A stretch of DNA of 64,000 nt from NCBI RefSeq assembly GCF_003710085.1, contig NZ_CP033324.1:1116001-1180000 (forward strand). The letters are read 5' to 3'. Of the stretch, positions 44,756 through 52,562 are shown in pieces. The translations under genes and the position numbers were made by a program. The stretch comes from Nocardioides pantholopis. Lineage in GTDB: Bacteria > Actinomycetota > Actinomycetes > Propionibacteriales > Nocardioidaceae. The stretch's first letter is position 1, and every line of letters starts with the position of its first letter. The notes beneath the pieces were generated by a model. The model had not been told where the DNA came from. It saw only the letters and a program-made list of their open reading frames with translations, and did no database searches.

Positions 44756-46191
44756 GGATCGAGCGCGAGAACCCGGCCCGCACCGACGAGGTCGTCGGCA
44801 CGGTCGCGGTGGCGGACGCCGACGCGGTCGACGCCGCCGTACGCCGCGCGCGCTCGGCGCAGGCCGCCTGGGCGGACACCGACCTCGCCCACCGCGCGGA
44901 GCTGCTGCGCCAGGGGGTCGCCCGGCTGCGCGAACACCTCGAGGAGCTGGCCGAGCTCACCGCCCGGGAGACCGGGAAGGTGCTCGCGGACGCGCGCGGC
45001 GAGGCCGGCTTCGCCGCGACCGTGCTCGGCTTCTACGCCGACCGCGGCGAGGCGCTGCTGACCGACGGCGGGTACGACGACCAGCGGGGCCGGATGGTGG
45101 TTCGGCACCGCCCCTTCGGCGTGGTCGCGGCCGTGACGCCGTGGAACGCCCCGCTGATCCTGACCATGCTCAAGCTGGCGCCCGCCCTGGTGGCCGGGAA
45201 TGCAGTGGTCGTCAAGCCCTCGCCGCTGGCACCGTTCGGCGTGAGCCGGCTGCTGGAGCTGGTCGCCACGGGCCTGCCCGAGGGCCTGGTCCAGGTCGTC
45301 CACGGGGGAGCGGAGACGGCCTCGGCGCTGGTCGCCCACCCGGGCGTGGACCGGGTGGCCTTCACCGGCGGCGACGCCGCCGGCCGGGCGATCGCCGGCC
45401 TGGCGGCCCGCGCGCTCACCCCCAGCGTGCTCGAGCTCGGCGGCAACGACCCGGCGGTCCTGCTCGACGACGTCGAGCTGGGGGAGGCGGCGATGGAGCG
45501 GCTGGTGATGGCGACGTTCGCCACCAGCGGCCAGGTCTGCATGGCGGTCAAGCGGCTCTACGTGCACCGGTCCCGCCTCGACGAGGCAGTGGACGCGTTC
45601 TGCGCGGCCGCCGACCGGGTGCTGCGCCTGGGGGACCCGCTGCACGCGGGCTCCAGCGCGGGCCCGGTGGTCAGCGCGGCCTCCGCGGAGCGGGTCGAGG
45701 GGCTGGTCGACGAGGCCCGCGCGGCGGGCGCCTCGGTGCTGCCGCTGGGCGTCGTCGACCCCGACACCGACCTCTCCCGCGGCTACTACGTGCGTCCGAC
45801 GCTGGTGCTCGGGGCGGCCGAGGAGTCCCGGATCGTCGCCGAGGAGCAGTTCGGCCCGACGCTGCCGGTGCTCGCCTTCGACTCGGTCGAGGAGGTCGTG
45901 TCCCGGGCGAACGCCGGGGAGCTGGGCCTGGGGGCGTCGGTGTGGTCCGCCGACGAGGACCGCGCCTTCGACGTGGCCCGCCGCCTCGAGGCCGGCTTCG
46001 CGTTCGTCAACACCCACAACCGCACCGGCATGGCGCTGCACGCGCCCTTCGGCGGGGTCAAGCGCTCCGGCTGGGGCCGCGAGTACGGCGACGAGGGGCT
46101 CATGGAGTACGTCCAGCCCTGCGTCGTGCACGCCCCGGCCGTGTTCCGCGCCGGGGCCGCGGGCCTCGCGGCGAACGCCTATCCGGGCTGA
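44752..46191 (+). CDS. Aldehyde dehydrogenase family protein (2)
   Basis: 479 residues from GTG 44752 (4-bp overlap with the monooxygenase). Canonical set: TPWNAPLILTMLKLAPAL, FTGGDAAGRAI, ELGGNDPAV and the catalytic Cys in SGQVCMAVKR, plus EEQFGPTLPVL. It resembles benzaldehyde/vanillin or succinate-semialdehyde dehydrogenases. Last gene of the operon that starts at 38366. Both aldehyde dehydrogenases could also oxidise phytol-derived aldehydes. Confidence 0.92.
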   Translation: MRIERENPARTDEVVGTVAVADADAVDAAVRRARSAQAAWADTDLAHRAELLRQGVARLREHLEELAELTARETGKVLADARGEAGFAATVLGFYADRGEALLTDGGYDDQRGRMVVRHRPFGVVAAVTPWNAPLILTMLKLAPALVAGNAVVVKPSPLAPFGVSRLLELVATGLPEGLVQVVHGGAETASALVAHPGVDRVAFTGGDAAGRAIAGLAARALTPSVLELGGNDPAVLLDDVELGEAAMERLVMATFATSGQVCMAVKRLYVHRSRLDEAVDAFCAAADRVLRLGDPLHAGSSAGPVVSAASAERVEGLVDEARAAGASVLPLGVVDPDTDLSRGYYVRPTLVLGAAEESRIVAEEQFGPTLPVLAFDSVEEVVSRANAGELGLGASVWSADEDRAFDVARRLEAGFAFVNTHNRTGMALHAPFGGVKRSGWGREYGDEGLMEYVQPCVVHAPAVFRAGAAGLAANAYPG

Positions 46192-46228
46192 GGCAAATGA
46201 GGACCAAAGTCCCGACTCAGGGTGCGGG

Positions 46229-46239
46229 ATATAATATAT
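46229..46239. promoter_or_regulatory. ATAT-N3-ATAT element (e) with consensus -10
   Basis: ATAT-AAT-ATAT in an otherwise GC-rich gap, containing a perfect TATAAT (46230-46235), about 38 bp before the first gene of the RCCR/Rieske operon. A ribosome site AGAGGA follows. Confidence 0.65.
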
Positions 46240-46277
46240 AGTTCGGGGCGTCAGCCCCACCGACTGCAGAGGACGTC

Positions 46278-47087
46278 ATGAGCCAGAACCTCAAGTTCGT
46301 CCAGGAGTTCCTGGACGAGGCCGGACCCACGGATGTCTCGGCGACGTTCGCCGACTGGACAGCTCTCGTGGACCGGCTGGCCGCCAAGGTCAAGGACCGG
46401 TTCGAGCTCCACCGCGACCCGTCGACCGACGCGCTGGAGTCCTTCGCCGCCGAGAACGGGCCGAAGGGCAGCATCCGCGGCTACACCGGTCCCGAGATCG
46501 ACTGGATGATCCACTCGCACATGGAGAACGCCGCCGCCGGCTTCGTCAACGTGCACCTCACCATCTGGCTCGGCCCGCAGGTCAAGGTCCCGCACTTCGG
46601 CATGGCGCTGGGCGCCTTCCCGCAGGGCTGGCTCTTCCTCGACAGCGTCCCGCGCTCGTACCTGATGGAGGACACCGAGTCCTACGACAAGTACTACGAG
46701 CCGCTGAACGCCGAGTGGGAGCGGGTCCAGGCCGAGAACGACTTCATCGAGCCGTTCGTCAGCCGCAGCGCGTTCGTGCGCGCCAGCCTCTCGCCGACCG
46801 CGATGTGCTTCATGGCCCCCGGCGACGGCCGGCTGACCGAGCTGGTCACCGACGTCGCCGAGCGCCACCTCGACCGCTGGCTGCAGTGGGTCGACGAGGC
46901 CGAGCGGGTCCCCGAGGAGGAGCAGGCCGCCCTGGCCGCCACCGACGAGGCGATCCGTCGCAACATCGCCGAGCGGGACCCCGCCAACGTGATGGGCGAG
47001 CGGTTCTTCGGCCCCGAGATGACCCAGGACCTGGTCCGCGCCCTGTGGGGTGGCGGCCGGGTGCTGCCGCGGCCGCTCGAGCGCTGA
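46278..47087 (+). CDS. RCCR-like (red chlorophyll catabolite reductase family) protein 1
   Basis: 269 residues. From memory, plant RCCR has YVSPSLFVRSAFSPTA and later RRDKSFRRKSIE; here residues 160-175 are FVSRSAFVRASLSPTA and 222-230 TDEAIRRNI, with matching P-x-F (VPHFGMAL, 105-112), DKYYEPL and LDRWLQWV stretches. RCCR reduces the oxidised open-chain chlorophyll product and belongs to the ferredoxin-dependent bilin reductases. The acid at the reductase position (Glu/Asp in the family) is Ala110 here, while Asp223 is kept, so it may be a chaperone, a different reductase or a ligand-binding homologue. First gene of an eight-gene operon. Confidence 0.75.
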   Translation: MSQNLKFVQEFLDEAGPTDVSATFADWTALVDRLAAKVKDRFELHRDPSTDALESFAAENGPKGSIRGYTGPEIDWMIHSHMENAAAGFVNVHLTIWLGPQVKVPHFGMALGAFPQGWLFLDSVPRSYLMEDTESYDKYYEPLNAEWERVQAENDFIEPFVSRSAFVRASLSPTAMCFMAPGDGRLTELVTDVAERHLDRWLQWVDEAERVPEEEQAALAATDEAIRRNIAERDPANVMGERFFGPEMTQDLVRALWGGGRVLPRPLER

Positions 47088-48082
47088 TGGCGCAGCCACC
47101 GCTCGTCCGGGCACTGCGGGACGCCGTGCGCGTCCCGGGTGCCGTCGCGCCCTACGACACCGTCCACCTGACGGTGCGCTACCCGGCGCGTCCGGCGGAG
47201 ACCACCGCCGAGCGGATGAGCGGTGTGCTGCCCGCCCACGCGGACGGCGCGCCGTACCCGGTCGTGGTGGTGCTGCCCGGCGTCAACGTCGCGGCCGAGG
47301 GCTACCGGTGGCTGGCCACCGCGCTGGTCGAGGCCGGCTACGTCTGCGCGACCTTCGACTGGGTGGGGGAGCTCTTCCCCGGCCAGCACGGGCTCACGCC
47401 GGGGGTCGACCTGGCGGCGGTCACGCCCGAGGCGTACGGCCAGCGCCCCACCACCCCGGCCCTGGCGCCGGTGCTCGAGGCGCTCGCGCGCCTGGGCGCC
47501 GACGGCGTGCTGGCCGGCCTGCTCGACCTGGACCGGGTGGCCCTGCTGGGACACTCGGCCGGCGGCACCGTGGCGCTGCAGTCGGCGAGCCCGGCGTGGT
47601 TCCCCGGCGTCCGCGCGGTCGTCACCTACGGCGCCCACACGATGGCCTCCCAACAGCTCGGCTTCCCGGCCGGCACCCTGCTGCCGTCCCCGGCGCAGGC
47701 GCCGGTCCTGATGGTCACCGGCGAGCTGGACGGCGTGGTCGCCGCGAGCGCCGTGCGGTACGGCGAGGACGCCGGCGCGCCCGCGCACGACCCGGTCACC
47801 CGCACCTGGGCCGAGGCGTTCCCCGACGGCACCGAGGCCTGGCTCGCGGTGCTCGCCGGCGCCGGGCACATGCTCCCGATCGACCCCGACGACCCGACCT
47901 CGGCCCGCGGCTTCCTGGAGGAGCCGCTGACCGCCGACCAGGACTCCCTGCGGGTCGTGCTGGTCGACCTGGTCACGACCTTCCTGCACGCACGCCTTCG
48001 CGACGACCCGGCCGCGAAGGCATCCCTGGACGACCTCTGCACCAACCCCGCACCCGTATTCGCCGATCTTCGGCGACGCTAG
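47087..48082 (+). CDS. Chlorophyllase/dienelactone-hydrolase-like alpha/beta hydrolase
   Basis: 331 residues; TGATG overlap with the RCCR-like gene. The triad is visible: Ser157 in GHSAGG (chlorophyllases have GHSRGG), Asp215 in GELDG and His261 in AGAGHML, with VVVLPGVN as oxyanion strand and GYVCATFDWVGELF after it. No signal peptide. In the context of the neighbours it is the natural candidate to split the phytyl ester or another propionate ester of a tetrapyrrole; a generic esterase role is possible. Confidence 0.8.
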   Translation: MAQPPLVRALRDAVRVPGAVAPYDTVHLTVRYPARPAETTAERMSGVLPAHADGAPYPVVVVLPGVNVAAEGYRWLATALVEAGYVCATFDWVGELFPGQHGLTPGVDLAAVTPEAYGQRPTTPALAPVLEALARLGADGVLAGLLDLDRVALLGHSAGGTVALQSASPAWFPGVRAVVTYGAHTMASQQLGFPAGTLLPSPAQAPVLMVTGELDGVVAASAVRYGEDAGAPAHDPVTRTWAEAFPDGTEAWLAVLAGAGHMLPIDPDDPTSARGFLEEPLTADQDSLRVVLVDLVTTFLHARLRDDPAAKASLDDLCTNPAPVFADLRRR

Positions 48083-48093
48083 GAGGACCACCG

Positions 48094-49347
48094 ATGTTCA
48101 AGAACTTCTGGTACGCCGTCGAGTTCAGCTCGGATGTGGTTGCCGGCCAGCCCAAGAAGGTCAAGCTGCTCGGCCAGCAGCTGGTCGTCTACCGCAAGAC
48201 CAGCGACAACTCCCTGGTCGCGATGTCGGACCTGTGCGTGCACCGCGGTGCCGCGCTCTCCGACGGCAAGGTCAAGGGCGACTGCCTGGTCTGCCCGTAC
48301 CACGGCTGGGAGTACAACGCCGGTGGCGAGGTCACCAAGATCCCCGCGCACCCCGACAAGGGCATCCCGCGCAAGGCCCGCATCGACTCCTACCCGGTGC
48401 AGGACAAGTACAAGATGGTGTGGATCTACATGGGCGACCTCCCCGAGGAGGACCGCCCGCCGATCCCCGACTGGTCGGCTGTCGACGACACCGAGACCTA
48501 CGCCGCCGTCACCGGCAGCTTCCTGTGGAAGTCGAACTACGAGCGCATCCTCGAGAACGGCGTGGACGTCGCGCACACCCCGTTCGTCCACGGCGGCGTC
48601 TTCGGCAACCCGGAGAAGCCCGAGGTCCCCGAGTTCGAGATCGAGGAGAGCCCCTGGCACTGCAAGGTGTCGGTCAAGCTCAACCCGCCGAAGTCCAAGG
48701 GCCTGTGGGGCGTCATCAACCCCAACAAGCAGGACCTGAAGAACCGCCCGCAGGTGCCGGTCTCCACCACCTGGTGGCTGCCGAACATGATCCTGCTCGA
48801 GGTCGACACCCCGATGGGTGCGATGAAGATCTTCGACGTCAACATCCCGATCGACGAAGACACCACGATGGTCAAGTTCATCGCGCTGCGCACGTTCTTC
48901 AAGGGCAAGTGGGCCGACCGCGACGCCAAGCGCCGCGTCTTCAAGGTGCTCTACGAGGACCAGAGCATCGTGGACGCCGTTCGTCCCGAGCTGCTTCCGT
49001 TCGACCTCTCCGACGAGCTGCACGTCAAGAGCGACTACAACGCCGTCCTCTACCGCCGCCGTCGCCAGCAGCTCATCGACATGGGCTGGTCGGTCGAGGG
49101 CAACACGATCGTCGGCGAGGGCCCGGCGCGGGTCGAGGCGCGGGTCATCCCCTCGCCGATCCGCAAGGAGGTCCCCGAGCTCGCGAGCGCCTGGAACTTC
49201 AAGGAGGTCCGCAGCCGCGAGATCAAGGCCGGCCTCGCCGAGAAGGAGGCCGCGGCCAAGGACGTCGCGAAGTCCCGCACCAACGGCGCCAAGAACGGCG
49301 CCACCCCCACCGCTGCCCCCACCAAGAACGAGGACGTCAAGGCATGA
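48094..49347 (+). CDS. PAO-like Rieske non-haem iron oxygenase
   Basis: 417 residues; AGGAGG site. Rieske cluster Cys48-x-His50 and Cys67-x2-His70 (CVHRGAAL ... CPYHGW); mononuclear iron His161 and His166 with Asp158 and Asn155 (ENGVDVAHTPFVH), third ligand probably Asp289 (YEDQSIV). The architecture fits pheophorbide a oxygenase/VanA-type enzymes. Unlike plant PAO it has no membrane anchor and no C-terminal CxxC, but an Ala/Lys-rich tail. It would open a macrocyclic ring or O-demethylate; electron donors are not encoded here. Confidence 0.85.
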   Translation: MFKNFWYAVEFSSDVVAGQPKKVKLLGQQLVVYRKTSDNSLVAMSDLCVHRGAALSDGKVKGDCLVCPYHGWEYNAGGEVTKIPAHPDKGIPRKARIDSYPVQDKYKMVWIYMGDLPEEDRPPIPDWSAVDDTETYAAVTGSFLWKSNYERILENGVDVAHTPFVHGGVFGNPEKPEVPEFEIEESPWHCKVSVKLNPPKSKGLWGVINPNKQDLKNRPQVPVSTTWWLPNMILLEVDTPMGAMKIFDVNIPIDEDTTMVKFIALRTFFKGKWADRDAKRRVFKVLYEDQSIVDAVRPELLPFDLSDELHVKSDYNAVLYRRRRQQLIDMGWSVEGNTIVGEGPARVEARVIPSPIRKEVPELASAWNFKEVRSREIKAGLAEKEAAAKDVAKSRTNGAKNGATPTAAPTKNEDVKA

Positions 49348-50084
49348 GCCTGCCCGAAGCACTGTGTGTCGGCACCCTGGAAGAGATCGTCAAGCGCGGG
49401 AACCTGACCGAGGTCACCGGCGCCGACGGCGGGCCCTTCCAGGTCCTCGGGTCCGTCATGGGACCCGACCCGGTCGGGTCGGTCCGGATCTTCTCCGGGG
49501 AGAAGATCGGCAAGGTCGTCTACGTCGGCATTGTGGTGCCGCAGATCCAGATGGACAGCCACATGGTGTTCGCGTTCATGCCGGACGGCTCGCCGGTCCC
49601 GCACTACACGCTGGACTCGGTCCACGCCGGTGGGCACTTCGCCTTCCACCTCGACCTGATCCAGCGCGCCGACGCCGGCACGCACATGGTCTACAACGAC
49701 TGGGCGCACACGCCGCTGACCGAGACCTACGAGCAGATCAACGCGATGGAGGGCCTCTCCAAGGCGGCCCTGGAGCCGCGCCAGCTCACTGTCATGTCGT
49801 CGTGGATGGTGGCCAGCCGCGCCACCGAGGAGGCCTTCGGCCAGCTCGACGCGCCGGTCCGCGCCTACCTCGACCACTGGTTCTCCCTCGTCGAGGGCGA
49901 GGTGCCGGCCGAGGTGGCCGCCGACCTGGCCGACACCGACCTGGCCGACCGCGACGCCAAGAACCGCGCGCTGCTGTTCAGCCCGGCGGTCGACAAGGTC
50001 TGGGCCCAGATCTCGCGCCTGCTCACCGAGCCGGTGGCCGAGTCGATCCGCCTCCAGCTGGTCAACAACGAGATCCCTGGATGA
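49344..50084 (+). CDS. RCCR/ferredoxin-dependent bilin-reductase-like protein 2
   Basis: 246 residues, 4-bp overlap with the Rieske gene. The pattern P-x-[FY]-x-x-D-x-V around the catalytic Asp of bilin reductases is present as PHYTLDSV with Asp91, followed by FHLDLIQR. The late ADRDAKNR (Asp204) matches the position of the RCCR second acid, and ASRATEEAFGQLDAPVRAYL fits the central helix region. So this paralogue keeps the acids that protein 1 partly lost and is the better candidate for the active reductase. Ferredoxin would be expected as donor. Confidence 0.65.
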   Translation: MSLPEALCVGTLEEIVKRGNLTEVTGADGGPFQVLGSVMGPDPVGSVRIFSGEKIGKVVYVGIVVPQIQMDSHMVFAFMPDGSPVPHYTLDSVHAGGHFAFHLDLIQRADAGTHMVYNDWAHTPLTETYEQINAMEGLSKAALEPRQLTVMSSWMVASRATEEAFGQLDAPVRAYLDHWFSLVEGEVPAEVAADLADTDLADRDAKNRALLFSPAVDKVWAQISRLLTEPVAESIRLQLVNNEIPG

Positions 50085-51034
50085 GCGAGACCCAGGCCAG
50101 CGACTGGCAGAAGCGGATCGCGGGGGAGTGGCACGGCCGCCCGTCGCTGTTCGACGCCGAGGGCAACCACGTCGGCTTCGAGCGGATCGCCCGGGCGAGC
50201 GTGGTCGAGAACGGCGAGACCAGCTACTGGATGAAGAGCCAGCTCGAGGGCAGCGGACCGCTGCGCAACCGCCTCGAGGTGGGTGCGACGTTCAACTTCG
50301 GGATCGTGGACTCCGGCGAGAACCGGGTCTACGTCGGGCCGGACTTCTTCGGCACCGGGCAGCCGTACGGCACGCTGGTCGACGCGAACTACTACTCGCC
50401 GGCCTGGCAGGCCGACATGCACACCTGGAACCAGGTGCTGCCCGACGGCGAGACCCAGGTCTACTCCTCGATCCTGTACGACGGCTGGTCGGTCGTGGCG
50501 CTGTTCAACGGCGTCTACAAGCGGACCTTCGACCACGAGTCGAACCCCGAGACGCAGGCCTACGTCGAGGACTGGATCGCCGCCGAGACCCGGCGCGGTC
50601 CGGTCCCGCAGGTGCTGCCCACCAAGGAGGCCGGCAGCTACGCGGGCGTCCTCGCGGTGGTCGGCGAGGACCAGAAGCCGGTCGGCGAGGTGGCGGTGCG
50701 CATCGAGCACGAGCCGGTCGGCCTGCGCACGGTCCGGCACCGGGTGACCTGGTCGGGCGCGCTGGAGCGCTCCTACACCTACGAGCGGCAGCGCGACGGG
50801 GCCCGGGTGCTCTACGAGGGCCCCGAGGTCTACGGCAACGCGATGACCTTCGGCCGGGCGATCTTCACCAACCAGCACCTCGTCGGCCCGGACGCGACCG
50901 GCGTGGAGAAGATCCGTGGCCGCGAGTACGTCGTGGACCCCGAGACCCGTGACCTCGCGGTGGTCTGGCGGCTCTTCCACGGCGACCGCACCAGCCACTT
51001 CGTGCACGGCCTGCTGACCTGGGAGCCCCGATGA
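50081..51034 (+). CDS. Calycin/DUF3598-like protein, large form
   Basis: 317 residues, 4-bp overlap. GEWHG at 15-19 and DAEGN at 25-29 repeat the start of the small protein at 12923. Two beta-rich halves seem present (about 10-160 and 175-315, with TYEGPEV-like and AVVWRLFHGDRTSHFVHG stretches), which suggests two lipocalin-like barrels. No signal peptide. I infer cytosolic binding of a linear tetrapyrrole or its hydrophobic partner, but there is no direct proof. Confidence 0.55.
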   Translation: MSETQASDWQKRIAGEWHGRPSLFDAEGNHVGFERIARASVVENGETSYWMKSQLEGSGPLRNRLEVGATFNFGIVDSGENRVYVGPDFFGTGQPYGTLVDANYYSPAWQADMHTWNQVLPDGETQVYSSILYDGWSVVALFNGVYKRTFDHESNPETQAYVEDWIAAETRRGPVPQVLPTKEAGSYAGVLAVVGEDQKPVGEVAVRIEHEPVGLRTVRHRVTWSGALERSYTYERQRDGARVLYEGPEVYGNAMTFGRAIFTNQHLVGPDATGVEKIRGREYVVDPETRDLAVVWRLFHGDRTSHFVHGLLTWEPR

Positions 51035-51840
51035 GCGCCGGGTCGGGCCGCGTCGTCGTCGTCACCGGCGGCACCCGCGGCATCGGGCTGGGCCTGGCGC
51101 GGGAGTTCCTCGCCCGCGGCTGCCGCGTGGTGATCTGCGGCCGCACGACCGGCGCCGTCGACAAGGCCCTCGCCGAGCTCGGGCAGGGCGACCGGGCGAC
51201 CGGCCTGGCCACCGACGTCCAGGACCGCGAGGCGGTCCAGGCCCTGTGGGACCACGCCGTCGCGACCTTCGGGCGCGTCGACGTGTGGATCAACAACGCC
51301 GGACTCTCCGCTCCTCGCGGCCCGCTGCACACGGTGCCCACGGGCGCGGTGCGCGACGTCGTCGCGGTGAACCTGGTCGGTGCCCTCAACGGCAGCGCGG
51401 TCGCCTCGCAGGCGATGGCCGCGCAGTCCGGCGGCGGCTGGATCTGGAACATGGAGGGCTTCGGCTCCCGGGGCGAGCACCAGCCCGGCATGGCCGTGTA
51501 CGGCGCCTCCAAGCGTGCCGTGCAGTACCTCACCGAGGCCCTGGTCAAGCAGACCAAGGACACCGAGGTGAAGGTCGGCTTCCTCTCCCCGGGCATCGTG
51601 GCCACCGACCTGCTGGTCGGCGACTACACCGACGACCCCGACGGGTTCGACAAGGTCAAGAAGGTCTTCAACATCCTCGGGGACCGGGTCGAGACAGTCA
51701 CCCCGTGGCTCGCCGACCAGGTGCTCGCCGCCCGCAAGCACGGCACCCGCGTCGCGTGGCTGACCAAGACCAAGGCGATGCGCCGCTTCATGGGCGCCGG
51801 CTTCACCAAGCGCGACATCTTCGCCCCCGAGGCCGACTGA
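51031..51840 (+). CDS. NYC1/NOL-like (chlorophyll b reductase-type) SDR
   Basis: 269 residues, 4-bp overlap. SDR motifs: TGGTRGIG (12-19), NNAG (88-91), Tyr157 and Lys161 in YGASK. The wider segment is strikingly like plant NOL/NYC1 as I remember it: VWINNAG, GGGWIWNMEGFGS (plants GGHIFNMDGAGS), AVYGASK, FLSPGIVATDLLV (plants ASPGMVLTDLLL), FNILGDRVETV (plants FNIICELPETV). In plants this enzyme reduces the C7 formyl group of chlorophyll b. Placed beside Rieske and RCCR-like genes it supports a chlorophyll substrate. Confidence 0.8.
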   Translation: MSAGSGRVVVVTGGTRGIGLGLAREFLARGCRVVICGRTTGAVDKALAELGQGDRATGLATDVQDREAVQALWDHAVATFGRVDVWINNAGLSAPRGPLHTVPTGAVRDVVAVNLVGALNGSAVASQAMAAQSGGGWIWNMEGFGSRGEHQPGMAVYGASKRAVQYLTEALVKQTKDTEVKVGFLSPGIVATDLLVGDYTDDPDGFDKVKKVFNILGDRVETVTPWLADQVLAARKHGTRVAWLTKTKAMRRFMGAGFTKRDIFAPEAD

Positions 51841-52562
51841 TGCTGGCCGCCCAGGCGATCGACGTCTGCGCCGAGTACGACGTGGCGCTGGCCGTGGAGG
51901 ACTTCGTCCCCTGCGTGCTGGCCCTCGCGGCGCTCATCGTCCTGGCCCGGGCGGTCCGGATCAGGGTGCCGAGGGCGTACCGCGTCGCCCTGCTCGGCGG
52001 CCTGGTGATCTCCGCAGGCGGCTTCGGCAAGGCCACCTGGAAGCTCCTGGTCGCCACCGGCTGCTGGGAGTACCCCTGGCTCGAGGCGCTGCTGTTCCCG
52101 TGCCTGTCCTTCGGGTTCGCCGCCGTCGCGTGGGCGGTGCTCAGCGCCGTCAAGGGGCGCGAGGTCAAGCCGCTGTGGTTCGTCCTGTTCCCGCTCGCCG
52201 CGGGCGTGGGGTCGGCCTGGATGAGCATCTCGGCGGGCGAGTACCAGAACTGGCCGCTGCTCATCGGTGCCGCCGTGGGTGCCACCTTCCTGGGCATCAC
52301 GCTGGCCGTGACCGCGTTCAAGGCGGGCAAGCCCTCGGTCGGCGCGCTCTTCGTGTTCTACACGCTCGGCACGAACGTCCTGCCGCCCCTGGCGGCCCAG
52401 CCGAACCAGTCCGCCGAGCTGCAGTGGGCCGAGCAGCTCACCAACTCCGCAGTCCAGCTGTGCTTCCTCCTGGGGGCGCTCTGGCTGCGCGAGCACCTGA
52501 CCACGAAGGCGGCCCATGCGGGACTCGCAGCCGCCGAGAAGCAGACGGGAGTCACCGCGTGA
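51840..52562 (+). CDS. Multi-pass membrane protein of unknown function
   Basis: 240 residues, ATG overlapping the SDR stop by 1 bp. Six or seven hydrophobic segments (for example VPCVLALAALIVLARAV, WPLLIGAAVGATFLGITLAV and GALFVFYTLGTNVLPPLA). No transporter signature seen. It may be a permease-like or membrane-anchoring partner; the 4-bp overlap on its 3' side shows that it is co-expressed with the catabolic genes. Confidence 0.7.
   Translation: MLAAQAIDVCAEYDVALAVEDFVPCVLALAALIVLARAVRIRVPRAYRVALLGGLVISAGGFGKATWKLLVATGCWEYPWLEALLFPCLSFGFAAVAWAVLSAVKGREVKPLWFVLFPLAAGVGSAWMSISAGEYQNWPLLIGAAVGATFLGITLAVTAFKAGKPSVGALFVFYTLGTNVLPPLAAQPNQSAELQWAEQLTNSAVQLCFLLGALWLREHLTTKAAHAGLAAAEKQTGVTA

Noticed and set aside
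49344..50084. GGHF stretch (residues 96-99) reminiscent of STAY-GREEN Mg-dechelatase
   Set aside because: Only a few residues match; the rest of the protein follows the bilin-reductase/RCCR pattern better. No convincing Mg-dechelatase was found in the window.
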